From: Evernia prunastri
Taxonomy: Eukaryota > Ascomycota > Lecanoromycetes > Lecanorales > Parmeliaceae
DNA: 64,000 bases
Assembly: GCA_003184365.1 (NCBI GenBank)
Contig: NKYR01000130.1
Span: 1-64,000, forward strand
Direction of reading: 5' to 3'
A program made the translations under genes and the position numbers. Positions 45,870-56,700 of this stretch are shown here, in pieces (positions within the stretch are counted from its first letter, which is position 1; every line of letters begins with the position of its first letter). The notes under the pieces were generated by a model. It saw nothing but the letters and a program-made list of their open reading frames with translations, made no database searches and was not told where the DNA came from.

Positions 45870-46021
45870 TAGAGGATTAGAGGCGCTGTTTCGTCATCTC
45901 CTGGGCCGGCCCACTTTGCTATAATAAACCAAATTCTTTATCTACCTATACTACATCGTAAAGCCTGTGAAAACGCCAGCTACCGCCCTGCGGCACTGCT
46001 CATTATAAACCTATTCCAATT

Positions 46022-46585
46022 TCATTGCCACCACCATAATGAGATGACCGACGCTGCTGCCAAAATCAGAGTCATAATCACCACGGCGGAGCGGGAAGCG
46101 CCTTGCTTTCCGTGTGACCCCGAGCTTGTAAAATTGTGAAGATCTCCCGGCGCTCTACCAGTGCCAGTCGGAGAAAGCGGCGACAAGGGGCCGTAGATCA
46201 TGGACGTGGCTATGGCGTGAAACGTAGGATGGCGGGCAGAAGAGTAATTACCGACTCGCCAAGTGGAATTGACATCGTTTGTTTCTGTCCATCCCTCGCT
46301 AGATAGAGCTTGTGGCTGATGGTGGAGACCGACGATTGAAGGCTGGAAACCTGCACGCGGGTTCCCCAGCGCGGTCTCCATACCCAGTGCCGCCTTCGTC
46401 GTAGTATACACCTTTTGGTACTGAACGCCCAAATCCACTTCTACGAAAAGGAGAGATGTGGTCGTTCGAGTGGATACGGCTGGCGCTTGTTGATGGCGTG
46501 GCATGTGTGCGTGTACGTGTAAGTGTGCATGGCGCGCAACACACAGCTGTAAAGCTGCGATCAGCCCAAACTCTGCGAGCTGCAT
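46022..46585 (-). CDS. Small secreted GPI-type surface protein with His-x-His run, 187 aa
   Basis: A single exon. The N-terminus is a short signal peptide-like helix (MQLAEFGLIAALQLCVA). Right after the likely cleavage point comes RHAHLHVHAHMPRH, with histidines at alternating positions, a typical metal-chelating arrangement. The middle is Ser/Thr/Pro-rich with NST and NYS sequons. The C-terminus has a small-residue stretch (SSGSHGKQGASRS) followed by a hydrophobic tail (VVIMTLILAAASVISL) ending WWWQ, which is how GPI-anchor signals look. It is probably attached to the cell surface. A role in metal binding is inferred only. Confidence 0.65.
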   Translation of the reverse strand: MQLAEFGLIAALQLCVARHAHLHVHAHMPRHQQAPAVSTRTTTSLLFVEVDLGVQYQKVYTTTKAALGMETALGNPRAGFQPSIVGLHHQPQALSSEGWTETNDVNSTWRVGNYSSARHPTFHAIATSMIYGPLSPLSPTGTGRAPGDLHNFTSSGSHGKQGASRSAVVIMTLILAAASVISLWWWQ

Positions 46586-46975
46586 TGCTGCCTCGGGGAA
46601 AATGCAATGATGGCGCTCCTTATGGATAGCCTGGTTTTGATGTAAACTTGAATATCATCAACACTTGCTCAAAATGATGGGTGTAGATGGACTCTGAGAC
46701 TGAGGAGATGCTTCGAAGCTTCGATTTCAATGCAAAGTGTTCCGTGTCATACTTGATGAATCCACAAAAGGCCCCTCGAGAAAGGAAAAAAACCTTTTCT
46801 AGGTGAGGCCGAAAGTGACACAGACGGAAATATAGTTAAGATCCATATCTGGACCGTCCCGAAACAGGTACAACTATCCATCGGCAATATAAAATGAGCC
46901 CAGTTCTTAGGCGAAGAGAGCAAGTCCGTCATCCTTGCCTTCAACGATCGTGAAATCGCTACAAATTCGGACGTC
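46586..46975. other. Divergent intergenic region
   Basis: Lies between the secreted-protein gene (minus) and a small coiled-coil gene (plus). No element stands out. Confidence 0.35.
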
Positions 46976-47428
46976 ATGCCTAAAGAGGACAAATCCAAGC
47001 GGGACAAACGGAAGACAACAAATTCTGCTATCCTACCCACTAAAATGGAAAGAGCCAAGCTGAAGCAGCAGAGGACAGATATACAGACTAAGAGAAAGGC
47101 CAATGAGCAAAGGCTCGAGGCACTTCGAGTAGAGGTACAAAACAATCCCGACAAAACAAATGAAGTCGAGGCTATCAGTCAGGAAATCGGCGATATTCAA
47201 AAGGAAGAAGAGACTCTAGAGGCGGAGGAGAAAAGACTCGATTCCATGATACCCATGGAAATGGATGGCGATTCATCGCAACCTCCGACTTCCGAAGGAG
47301 GGAAGGCCTCTTCTGCGACGCAACCCCAAGATTCCACCAATGAAGGGGAAGAAGATCCTATTCGCAATGATCTCGGTCAGGGAGGTAGCGGCGATAACGA
47401 CCCAGAAAATAAAGGCTTGAAAATATGA
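46976..47428 (+). CDS. Small charged coiled-coil protein, 150 aa
   Basis: A single exon starting MPKEDKSKRDKRKTT. Residues 20-95 are a charged helix with heptads (LKQQRTDIQTKRKANEQRLEA, EISQEIGD-like EAISQEIGDIQKEEETLEAEE). The tail is acidic and Gly/Asp/Asn-rich. No domain is known. It is convergent with the NLR gene at 47622-51338. Confidence 0.6.
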   Translation: MPKEDKSKRDKRKTTNSAILPTKMERAKLKQQRTDIQTKRKANEQRLEALRVEVQNNPDKTNEVEAISQEIGDIQKEEETLEAEEKRLDSMIPMEMDGDSSQPPTSEGGKASSATQPQDSTNEGEEDPIRNDLGQGGSGDNDPENKGLKI

Positions 47429-47621
47429 ATCAGTGATGGAAATTCAATTTTACAGGGAAAAGGAGGCAATGTACCGGTCGAAAGAATGACTTGTTCGACT
47501 ACATACAGAGATGAATAATTAGAAAAATATACGACGTCAGTTATGCGCTGGTAGTGTTAATTATATTCGAGACCTAATCAATCCCCTGACAGAATCGGAA
47601 ATCAGACTCTGGCCTAGAGTA

Positions 47622-50600
47622 TTAGACGTCTCTACCCTGGCCTTCCATTTCACGAATCATAGACGAATAGTAATACGAGCAGTCCCGTGTCATAGGATGG
47701 TCCAGGCCCAACGTCTTCGGAAACCCTGCTGAAGCTCTAAGATAGAGAACGGACGCATCATTGTACCGTTGTTGATGGTGAAATAGGTAGGCAAGGTTGT
47801 AAACGCTAGTCAATGTGTCTGGATGCTCGACTCCCAGCACCTTCTCTCTCCCTTCCAGCGCTCGTCGGTTCATCTCCTCGGCCGCCTCATACTTCCCCTG
47901 ATCCCGAAGCACCGATGCCAGATTATCGACGCTGGTCAATGTGTCTGGATGCTCGACTCCCAGCACCTTCTCACTCCCTTCCAGCGCTCGTCGGTTCATC
48001 TCCTCGGCCGCCTCATACTTCCCCTGATCCCGAAGCACCNGGATGCTCGACTCCCAGCACTTTCTCACTCCCTTCCAGCGCTCGTCGGTTCATCTCCTCG
48101 GCCGCCTCATACTTCCCCTGATCCCGAAGCACCGATGCCAGATTATCGACGCTGGTCAATGTGTCTGGATGCTCGACTCCCAGCACTTTCTCACTCCCTT
48201 CCAGCGCTCGTCGGTTCATCTCCTCGGCCGCCTCATACTTCCCCTGATCCCGAAGCACAAATGCCAGATTACTGACGCTGGTCAATGTGGAGGGATGCTC
48301 GACTCCCAGCACCTTCTCATACCCTTCCAGCGCTCGTCGGTTCATCTCCTCGGCCGCCTCATACTTCCCCTGATCCCGAAGCACCNNNNNNNNNNNNNNN
48401 NNNNNNNNNNNNNNNNNNNNNNNNNNNNNNNNNNNNNNNNNNNNNNNNNNNNNNNNNNNNNNNNNNNNNNNNNNNNNNNNNNNNNNNNNNNNNNNNNNNN
48501 NNNNNNNNNNNNNNNNNNNNNNNNNNNNNNNNNNNNNNNNNNNNNNNNNNNNNNNNNNNNNNNNNNNNNNNNNNNNNNNNNNNNNNNNNNNNNNNNNNNN
48601 NNNNNNNNNNATGCCAGATTACTGACGCTGCTCAATGTGGAGGGATGCTCGACTCCCAGCACCTTCTCATACCCTTCCAGCGCTCGTCGGTTCATCTCCT
48701 CAGCCGCCTCATACTTCCCCTGATACTGAAGCACCAATGCAAGTAAACTCAAGCTATCTAATGTGGTAGTGGCGACGTCCCCTGCTCGTTCTTGATAGAT
48801 GTTATATGATTCCGAGACTGCTTCATATGCAGAGTCATATCTCCCTTGTCGCCAATTAAACCATCCGACGTTATGTAGAAGAGCTGCACGGTGTCTCATG
48901 TCATTTTCTGATATGCATTTATGCCATAATACTGCTTGAGCATACGCCAACATCGATTCACACGTCTCTTTATGCTCATGCTCACCGTTCGGGAACTCCT
49001 CCGCTAACAGCTGCAAAGCTTGGCCCGCGTAGTCCGCTTTCTCACTTCTCTGCTCTAGCCAGTAGTGCACTGATGCTTGCACGAGTGGGTGAATCGCGTA
49101 TGTCTCTCCCCCAATCTCTTGACTGATCAAAGCGAATCCGTCAAGCGTACCGATAGCCATCCTGAAGTCTACGTCTCTCTCAGCTGGCCGTCGTAACAGC
49201 TTCTCTGGGATCCGCTGTGGATCAAGCATCGCTATGAGTGATAACAGCTTTGCCGTCTGAGGCTCCTGCGTTAGAATCTGATCAAAGGACAGCTTCCACG
49301 TTCGGAAGACGGAATTAGGGAAACCGCGCGGTCTCCGAGGATCTTGAAGCTCCTGACTTAGATGATCCGTCAGGTTCTGCTTGTCTTTTTCAAGGGCTGC
49401 TAGATAGCCTTGAACGGTCCATCGATTGCGGTTAATAAAGGCAGCAGCCTGCGTGATGGCTAGCGGAATACATCCCAGAACATCCAGCAGCCTTTCTATA
49501 TTACAAATGTCGAAAGAGCTCGCAGATCCTTTCAGTTTCAATTGCAATAACTCCATCGCTTCTTGAGATGAGAGTGGCGGCACCTCCACACACAATTCTC
49601 CATAGGCAAGATCCTGACCAATAAGTCTGCTTCTTGTCGTAATGAGCAATGATTTCTGAGGATTCAAGATGCTTGGAAGATAGTCGTTTAAAGGTCTCTG
49701 GGTTTGCGTAACAGTAGCAGGTGGTATATCCGATTCGGCCGAAGAGAAAAGGAGATCCGCATTATCAGCATTATCCACAATCATGAGCCAATGACTGTCC
49801 TCCTCATTCAGCCACTTGAAGACCAGTTCACATACATCGGTATTGGGATCGTCGCATGCAGGAAGCTGTAATCTACGTGCAATGTGGTAATAGGCATGCA
49901 CAAATGTGGCAGAGCTGGTTGCGTACACCCAGAAGACATGACTCTGCGGGTGGGATTGCCGAAACCTGTAAGCGTACTCAATGGCGATCTGGGATTTTCT
50001 GACACCTTCGATCAGTGTCTGCAAGATTTTGTTCAAAGGGAAGAATCTATACCCAATTCCTCCCATTCCACATAACGAAACGCAATGGTGCATTTGAAGC
50101 TGCTCCTCAATTTGGGAGAATATGTCTTTTCGGTCAATGAAGTTGTAATCTCTCTGGAACGGCACGGAGAAGAGAGGTTCAACTAATGCAATCATGGGAA
50201 GATCAGCTACACATAATCTAGAATCTGGCATTTATTCATTGACTATGACGAAAAGGAGTTCAGTATCCTCACCAACCTCTCGTTCTCTTACGGTAAGGAA
50301 GGGATCTCCACGTCCTAGCCTACTCCTCCCATGCGCCCACGCAGTAAACATCAGCGGAGTCTACTCACACATTTTCGTAGCTATCGCAGTCGCCACCTGC
50401 GTATGACTAACCGGTTTTCCTGGGATGCAGCAGAGGAGCTCCTTAGCATACGCTGCCGCCACCGCCGCCGCATAAGGCTGCCAGCGCTTGTTTTTGTGTG
50501 TATCGGCATAATCGCATATCCCTCGGATCACTAGACAGGGAAAGTTGTCCATGAGACCAGCCGCCTCCATCTCAAAGCATAGTACGTTGAGCTCTTTGCG

Positions 50601-51338
50601 TAGTCTTTCTCGCGTTGCTCCGTCCCTCATCACTTGATTCCCTGACGCGATCAACCCATAGTGAATTGTGGGAATTTCGTCTTCACGGTCAGATCGAGTG
50701 ATCAGCCGATCAGTTTCACAATTAGCGCACGTCGCTTGGCCGGCTCGATGATCATAGTCTGCCTCAAATAAGTGATCCTGCTGTGCGCCCTGATATGCAC
50801 TAGTCTTTTGCAGCTTTGGATATTTTGACAGCATTTGTGACAGATGTCTTGGAAGTTCTGCCTCCTCCATCATATGTCTGGCATGTAAACTGCTCACAGC
50901 GTTGAGCAGCACATCAGGCGGTCGATTCAGCGACCCTGTCCGCACGAATCGTCCTTTTTGAACGGTTTTCCCAAAGTCATACTGGATCACTCCACCAGAC
51001 GTCTCGGCGGGTTTGCTGATCACCACATCACCCAGTCGAATATCGTTCTCCACGCTCGGAGCTCCACCGCCAACACCAACCATTAGACCAAATATGATTG
51101 ATGGAAAGGTAGAGCGGATGTGACTCGCCACGATGGCAGCAGAAGTATTGCCCGTCACTCCGGACGGTAAACACGCAATGGCCACGTTCTGCCTGCCAAT
51201 CCGTCCCAGGCGGTAGTTGTTGGTGTCATGGGAGTCCTGGGGGAGAGGATCATGGCGTTCGTCCAGCATGGCCACCGCTGCAGCCAGCTCCGTCGGCAAC
51301 GCACATATCCATCCCACGGTGTAATCTTCATGCTTCAT
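47622..51338 (-). CDS. NLR protein: phosphorylase-like / NB-ARC / TPR (assembly gap inside)
   Basis: Exons 51338-50369, 50182-50053 and 49998-47622 (start could also be 51365). Residues 1-320 form a nucleoside phosphorylase (PNP_UDP) domain: YTVGWICALPTELAA, GLMVGVGGGAPS, IRLGDVVIS, CFEMEAAGLM, RGICDYADTHKN. NB-ARC follows: FIDRKDIF, a Walker A GMGGIGKSQ split by intron 2 inside the Gly codon, Walker B LMIVDNADN, TTRSRL and GCIPLAITQAAAF (GLPL-type). A winged-helix/linker region then leads to 42-residue TPRs. The reading frame is interrupted at a 225-N gap (48386-48610) and a single N (48040), both in the TPR array, so repeat number is unknown. Fungal NLRs of this make-up act in nonself recognition; phosphorylase-type effectors can act on nucleosides or nucleotides. 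Confidence 0.88.
47787..48734 (-). repeat. TPR-encoding 126-bp repeat array (left NLR), gapped
   Basis: Near-identical 126-base units encode a 42-residue TPR. At least five complete units are visible around the 225-N gap and the single N. Units differ mainly at the residue before EKVLGVEH (Y, S or R), at P(S/D)TL, at (S/T)SV(S/D/Y), and at the last residue. The single N at 48040 sits where most of one unit's end is missing, so at least one junction is an assembly collapse. Confidence 0.9.
48386..48610. other. Assembly gap (225 N)
   Basis: A run of N in the TPR array. For the repeat to stay in register the missing length should be 1 plus a multiple of 126; 225 is not, so the N count is an estimate and shifts the apparent frame. 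Confidence 0.95.
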
Positions 51339-51785
51339 CTCTTTCACTCTTTCACGACGTATCATATGAGCGCGTGGGACCGTTTTACTACCTGGTTAAT
51401 TTCTGAGGTAGTCGCTTTGGGTAGCGGATGATAGATCTCGGAAGCTTTCTGGGGCCTTACTCTGATGGAGCCTCGACGCTGATAATTGAATGGTAGAGGA
51501 GAATTTCATGTTACTATCACAGGTGAATGCTGTTGTAACATCCTTTATGAAGACAGCCTGTTGGGATCTCACCGCCCGCAAGGCTGATGTTGCGCGTTTC
51601 TGCCTTGTTTGGCGGCACGGCCCACCGGTTAGCCCCGCCAATACCCAACTAGCATTGATATGTCTCCGATGGCGGTTACAAGTGGAAAATTGGCGTCACT
51701 CAAATTACAATTTCAGTATGCTACAACCGTACGACCCAACACGAGCACTCTTATTCGCTGAGGGCAGAGAATCTACAAAAGCCAG
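51339..51785. promoter_or_regulatory. Upstream region of the left NLR
   Basis: About 450 bases between the CorA-like gene's stop and the NLR start, both on the minus strand. A plus-strand open frame here (51490-51906) runs antisense into the CorA-like gene and is not supported. Confidence 0.35.
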
Positions 51786-53166
51786 TCACATTCTACTGAA
51801 TCTTCTCTGCCATGTGAGCCAAGACAATATCGTAATGATCGTCAATGGAAGTGAGATCGCCCAATATATCCAGATCTTCTCAGAGACCACCCAAGCCTCG
51901 GGATGAGCTTCGCTCCCGGGCGAAAAGTTGAAGAATGTCATACTGAAGAGTGCCTGCATTCTCGTCAGCTGCTCGAGGACCTGACGCACGACTGAAATCT
52001 CCCTACAGAGACAAAGGTTGCCGGTAGAAATGTCAGGGTCAGAACCGCTATCGTCTTCATTGCGGCACTGTCACTTTGTACGGCTTCACTGATCCTGACC
52101 ATGATCTTGCTATCATGTTGCGCAATCGTGTTAAAAGCCTGGTTCAAGTCAGTGTTGACCGGCAGGATCTCCTCCTCTCTAACGTACCAAGTCTATTTCA
52201 TTACGCAATCTTGCTTCATTGGCTTTGGACCGAGCCCTCAAGCTTCGCATCATCTGGATTTGAAAGCGGAGATGTTGCCTGGTGCGTCGCGAGACAATCC
52301 AGTCGGTGTCAATGTACGACCGTCCCGCGTCCGAGAACCATTCATGTTGGCCAAGGATGCCAGCCATAGTATCTATCGCAACGTCAAGAGTTTCGGAGGA
52401 GTGGACCGTGTGCCGTGCAAAGTCATGAAGCAATGGGAAGTTAGGCCCCTGCTGCGTAGCGCCCAGTCGGTTCTGGAAGTGATTGTTAATTGCTTTTCTC
52501 TTTCCAGTCGGGTAGTTGGGCAGCATTACCAACTCAGTCACTCTGACAATATCTCGAAGGGACCAAACAGATTTATCAAAGAGCTTGATCATCTCATCAA
52601 TAATCACTAAGTGTAGTGAATAAACATCCGATAACTTGGGCATCGTCGAGGGCGATAGAAAGTGGGTTTGGAGACGGTCATGTAGTGTCTGAGGGACGTC
52701 GAAGCAAAATATAATCTGTCCACCTGGTGATGTCCACCTCGTAAAGAACCCCATTTCGTACCATTCATAATCGTGCTGATTGACGCCTCCACTGGCCGCG
52801 ACCTGCTTTACCAAAAATCGGAACCATGTGGCTATGGTCTGCTGTAAGCAAGAGCCTGTGTGGATTGGACGATGGCTAGATCAATACTGTGGACTTTGAG
52901 CTTCCGTCCTTCATCGTATGTATCTTCACAGCCGAAGAACCCATTGGAATGCTGGCAAGCATCGGTCCAGAAATGATCTGGGATCATATATCGAGTGGAT
53001 AGATTTTGCCGAAAGGTATCAGATGATAAGAATGCCCCCGATGCGGCAAATCTGTTGAAGGTCATCGGGGGCTTGTCGCCTTGTGCAAGAGCTATGCGGC
53101 TTACACGATACAGTTGTAATGATCTTCATACCTACGCAGTTCGTCAGCATGCATTGTGGATGCCAT
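51786..53166 (-). CDS. CorA-like two-helix membrane protein, 390 aa
   Basis: Five exons (53166-53105, 53051-52895, 52841-52188, 52138-52007, 51953-51786) join in phase, and the total is a multiple of three; the second donor (GTCCAC) is weak but frame-consistent. The N-terminal and middle parts match a fungal family (FLSSDTFRQNLS, FWTDACQHSNGFFG, RFLVKQV, IIFCFDVP, KLFDKSVWSLRDIVR). The C-terminus has the CorA layout: a long helix (HDSKIMVRISEAVQSDS) leading into helix 1 (TIAVLTLTFLPATFVSALFS), a short loop and helix 2 (IWIYWAISLPLTIITILSWL). The GMN selectivity motif of CorA is absent. It sits between two divergent NLR genes; a role as a partner or target of the NLRs is an inference. Confidence 0.85.
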
Positions 53167-53714
53167 ATCACGTTCCTTTCGACGGACCGTAGCAGTTCTT
53201 CTCTCGCCACCCTTCTGCAACGCCAGATTCCTCCCACTGAAAGAACTCAAAGTCTGTACTCAAAGCGATAGCTGATCTCGCACCTTGTTCAAGAACATCA
53301 ACGGAATACATAAGATATGGTTCCCTCAATCCGCGCAGTCACTGAATAATCTGCTCAGTAGGTTATGGAGGAAGCTCGCGGGATTGAAGCAAGGGCTGAG
53401 CCTCTAGCGTCCCTCAACCCCGCCGTGGTAAAAACGCCAAGGGGACCTGCGAGGCGCGCCAGCTTCGTGAAGCACAGCTTTCTATACCATCAACCCGATG
53501 GTATGACCTGTCTGCAAAACCTTCTATATGTTTCAAAAGGTCTGGTCGTGATTTGCAAGGTCAAAGATGACGGCCCATCCTTCTCCGTATCAAGGCTCCA
53601 TGCTGGCAAACGACGACCAATAGGGATTTGCAAGCTTGAGAAGCTGCACGATCGATCACCACCTCATCATCAGCGCCGCACCTCACGAGGACATATTGAA
53701 AAACCTGCCAAGGA
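53167..53714. promoter_or_regulatory. Divergent region between CorA-like gene and right NLR
   Basis: About 550 bases between the two start codons. An open frame at 53365-53973 runs out of frame into the NLR and is a chance overlap. No binding site is recognised. Confidence 0.4.
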
Positions 53715-56700
53715 ATGCGTCGCCAGGACTACACGGTGGGATGGATCTGTGCGGTACAGACGGAGTTCGTGGCAGCCTGCGAGCTGCTGGACGAGGAGCA
53801 CCCTTTACTACCAACCAATTTCCCTCACGACGACAACGCCTACACCCTCGGTCGCATTGGCGATCATCACATCGTCATCGCATGCCTTCCGAAAGGGAGG
53901 TACGGTATCGCCTCCGCCGCCAGCGTGGCTAAAGACATGCTGCGCAGCTTCGAGTCCATCCGGATCGGATTGATGGTCGGCATCGGAGGAGGGGCACCCA
54001 GCGGCAAGCATGATATCAGACTCGGGGACATCGTGGTCGGCTGTCCTATCAAGAAGGAGGGTGGTGTTGTTCCTTACAACTTTGGCAAGGCGGTTCAAGA
54101 CCGGGAATTCGAGCGAACGGGTTCCTTGAACTCGCCACCAACGGTCCTCTTGACCGCGTTGACCAAGCTGAGCACAGATCACGAGAGGAAAGGCAGTCAT
54201 ATCACCGAGTCGGTTCGATTGATGATAACCAAAAATCCAAGACTGCGAGAGAAATACCAACATCCAGACGCAGAGCACGACAGGCTATACGAATCTAGCT
54301 ATACTCACCGTGGAGGTGATTATAGGTGCGAGATCGGTTGTGATAGTACATCTCCGCCGCTACTCCGGCGACTGCAGCGTGAGCTTGACCCGGACGAGCC
54401 GGTGGTGCATTATGGCCTTATTGCATCAGCGGACACACTGATGAAAGACGCAATTGCACGAGATCGGCTGATCAAAGAGCATGATATCCTATGTTTTGAG
54501 ATGGAAGCGGCAGGGCTGATGAATGATTTCCCGTGCGTTGTGATTCGAGGCATTTGCGATTACTCGGATTCACATAAAAATGATGCATGGCAAGGATACG
54601 CGGCGGTCACGGCGGCGTCCTATGCCAAAGAACTTCTTGGCATTATCCCAGAACATCAGATTGCCCGCACACAGACGGCGACTGCACAAATAGGTGAGTA
54701 GACTATAGATATTTACTACGTTGGCCCTTGGAAGGAGCAGGTCAGGACGTTGATGTCACGTCCTTACTACTATGAAGGAAAGAACTCGATGGGAATTGGG
54801 AAACTGTTTTCTTAATAGTCACCAGATAAATGCTAGATCACAGATTATGTATAGCGCTGATGGTCCCCATGACGGCTTTAGTGAAACCTCTCTTCTCCGT
54901 GCCATTTGAAAGAGATGTCAACTTCATTGACCGAAAACTTATCTTCGCTCAGATTGAGCGGCAACTTCACATGCATCACCGCGCCTCAGTATGCGGATTA
55001 GGAGGAGTTGGGTATACTTTCTCCCTCACAGACCCGCATAGATGCTGATACGAGTGTCAGGAAATCTCAGATCGCCATTGAGTACGCTTACCGGTTTCAG
55101 CAGTCTCGACCGCAGAGTCACGTCTTCTGGGTGTATGCAGCTAGCTATGGTATATTCCTGCAGGCCTGTCACGACATTGCGCGGAGCCTGAAACTTCCTG
55201 CGTGTGACGAGCCAAAGATTGATCCATGTGAACTGGTTTCCAAATGGCTCAACGAGGAGGATCATAGTTGGCTCATGATTTTGGATAATGCCGACAATGC
55301 AGAGCTCTTTTCCCCTTCAGCTGAATCGGATACACCACCTGCTACTGTTACGCAAACCCAGAGACCTTTAAACGACTATCTTCCAAGCATCTTGAATCCT
55401 CAGAAATCATTGCTTGTTACGACAAGAAGCAGACTTATTGGTCAGGATCTTGCTCATGGAGAATTGTGTGTGGAGGTGCCGCCACTCTCATCTCAAGAAG
55501 CGATGGAGTTATTGCAATTGAAACTGAAAGGATCTGCGAGCTCTTTCGACATTTGTAATATAGAAAGGCTGCTGGATGTTCTGGGATGTATTCCGCTAGC
55601 CATCACGCAGGCTGCTGCCTTTATTAACCGCAATCGATGGACCGTTCAAGGCTATCTAGCAGCCCTTGAAAAAGACAAGCAGAACCTGACGGATCATCTA
55701 AGTCAGGAGCTTCAAGATCCTCGGAGACCGCGCGGTTTCCCTAATTCCGTCTTCCGAACGTGGAAGCTGTCCTTTGATCAGATTCTAACGCAGGAGCCTC
55801 AGACGGCAAAGCTGTTATCACTCATAGCGATGCTTGATCCACAGCGGATCCCAGAGAAGCTGTTACGACGGCCAGCTGAGAGAGACGTAGACTTCAGGAT
55901 GGCTATCGGTACGCTTGACGGATTCGCTTTGATCAGTCAAGAGATTGGGGGAGAGACATACGCGATTCACCCACTCGTGCAAGCATCAGTGCACTACTGG
56001 CTAGAGCAGAGAAGTGAGAAAGCGGACTACGCGGGCCAAGCTTTGCAGCTGTTAGCGGAGGAGTTCCCGAACGGTGAGCATGAGCATAAAGAGACGTGTG
56101 AATCGATGTTGGCGTATGCTCAAGCAGTATTATGGCATAAATGCATATCAGAAAATGACATGAGACACCGTGCAGCTCTTCTACATAACGTCGGATGGTT
56201 TAATTGGCGACAAGGGAGATATGACTCTGCATATGAAGCAGTCTCGGAATCATATAACATCTATCAAGAACGAGCAGGGGACGTCGCCACTACCACATTA
56301 GATAGCTTGAGTTTACTTGCATTGGTGCTTCAGTATCAGGGGAAGTATGAGGCGGCTGAGGAGATGAACCGACGAGCGCTGGAAGGGTATGAGAAGGTGC
56401 TGGGAGTCGAGCATCCCTCCACATTGAGCAGCGTCAGTAATCTGGCATCGGTGCTTCGGGATCAGGGGAAGTATGAGGCGGCCGAGGAGATGAACCGACG
56501 AGCGCTGGAAGGGTATGAGAAGGTGCTGGGAGTCGAGCATCCCTCCACATTGAGCAGCGTCAGTAATCTGGCATTGGTGCTTCGGGATCAGGGGAAGTAT
56601 GAGGCGGCCGAGGAGATGAACCGACGAGCGCTGGAAGGGTATGAGAAGGTGCTGGGAGTCGAGCATCCCTCCACATTGACCAGCGTCAGTAATCTGGCAT

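Larger units (their letters stand above)
47440..49750. repeat. Left arm of a large inverted repeat (NLR 3' half)
   Basis: From about 49745 leftward through the end of the NLR gene and ~180 bases past its stop, the minus-strand sequence matches the plus strand from about 55315 to 58240, mostly base for base in the coding part outside the TPR array. Past the stop codons both arms share AATTAATTATATTCGAGACC-type text and a GGGAAAAGGAGGCAAT block; the right arm carries about 60 extra bases there. Similarity drops sharply above 49745/55315, inside NB-ARC. Confidence 0.85.

Noticed and set aside
47813..48723. Plus-strand open frames across the left TPR array
   Set aside because: Same effect as above in the mirror copy, and they run through the N gap.
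47787..48734. CRISPR-like tandem repeats
   Set aside because: The units are coding TPR repeats of 126 bases without unique spacers, in a eukaryote.
51490..51906. Plus-strand open frame of 138 codons
   Set aside because: It is antisense to the last exon of the CorA-like gene, whose splice phases and motifs are strong.
53365..53973. A 202-codon open frame upstream of and overlapping the right NLR
   Set aside because: It runs into the first NLR exon in another frame and has no motif; composition follows the shadow of the phosphorylase domain.
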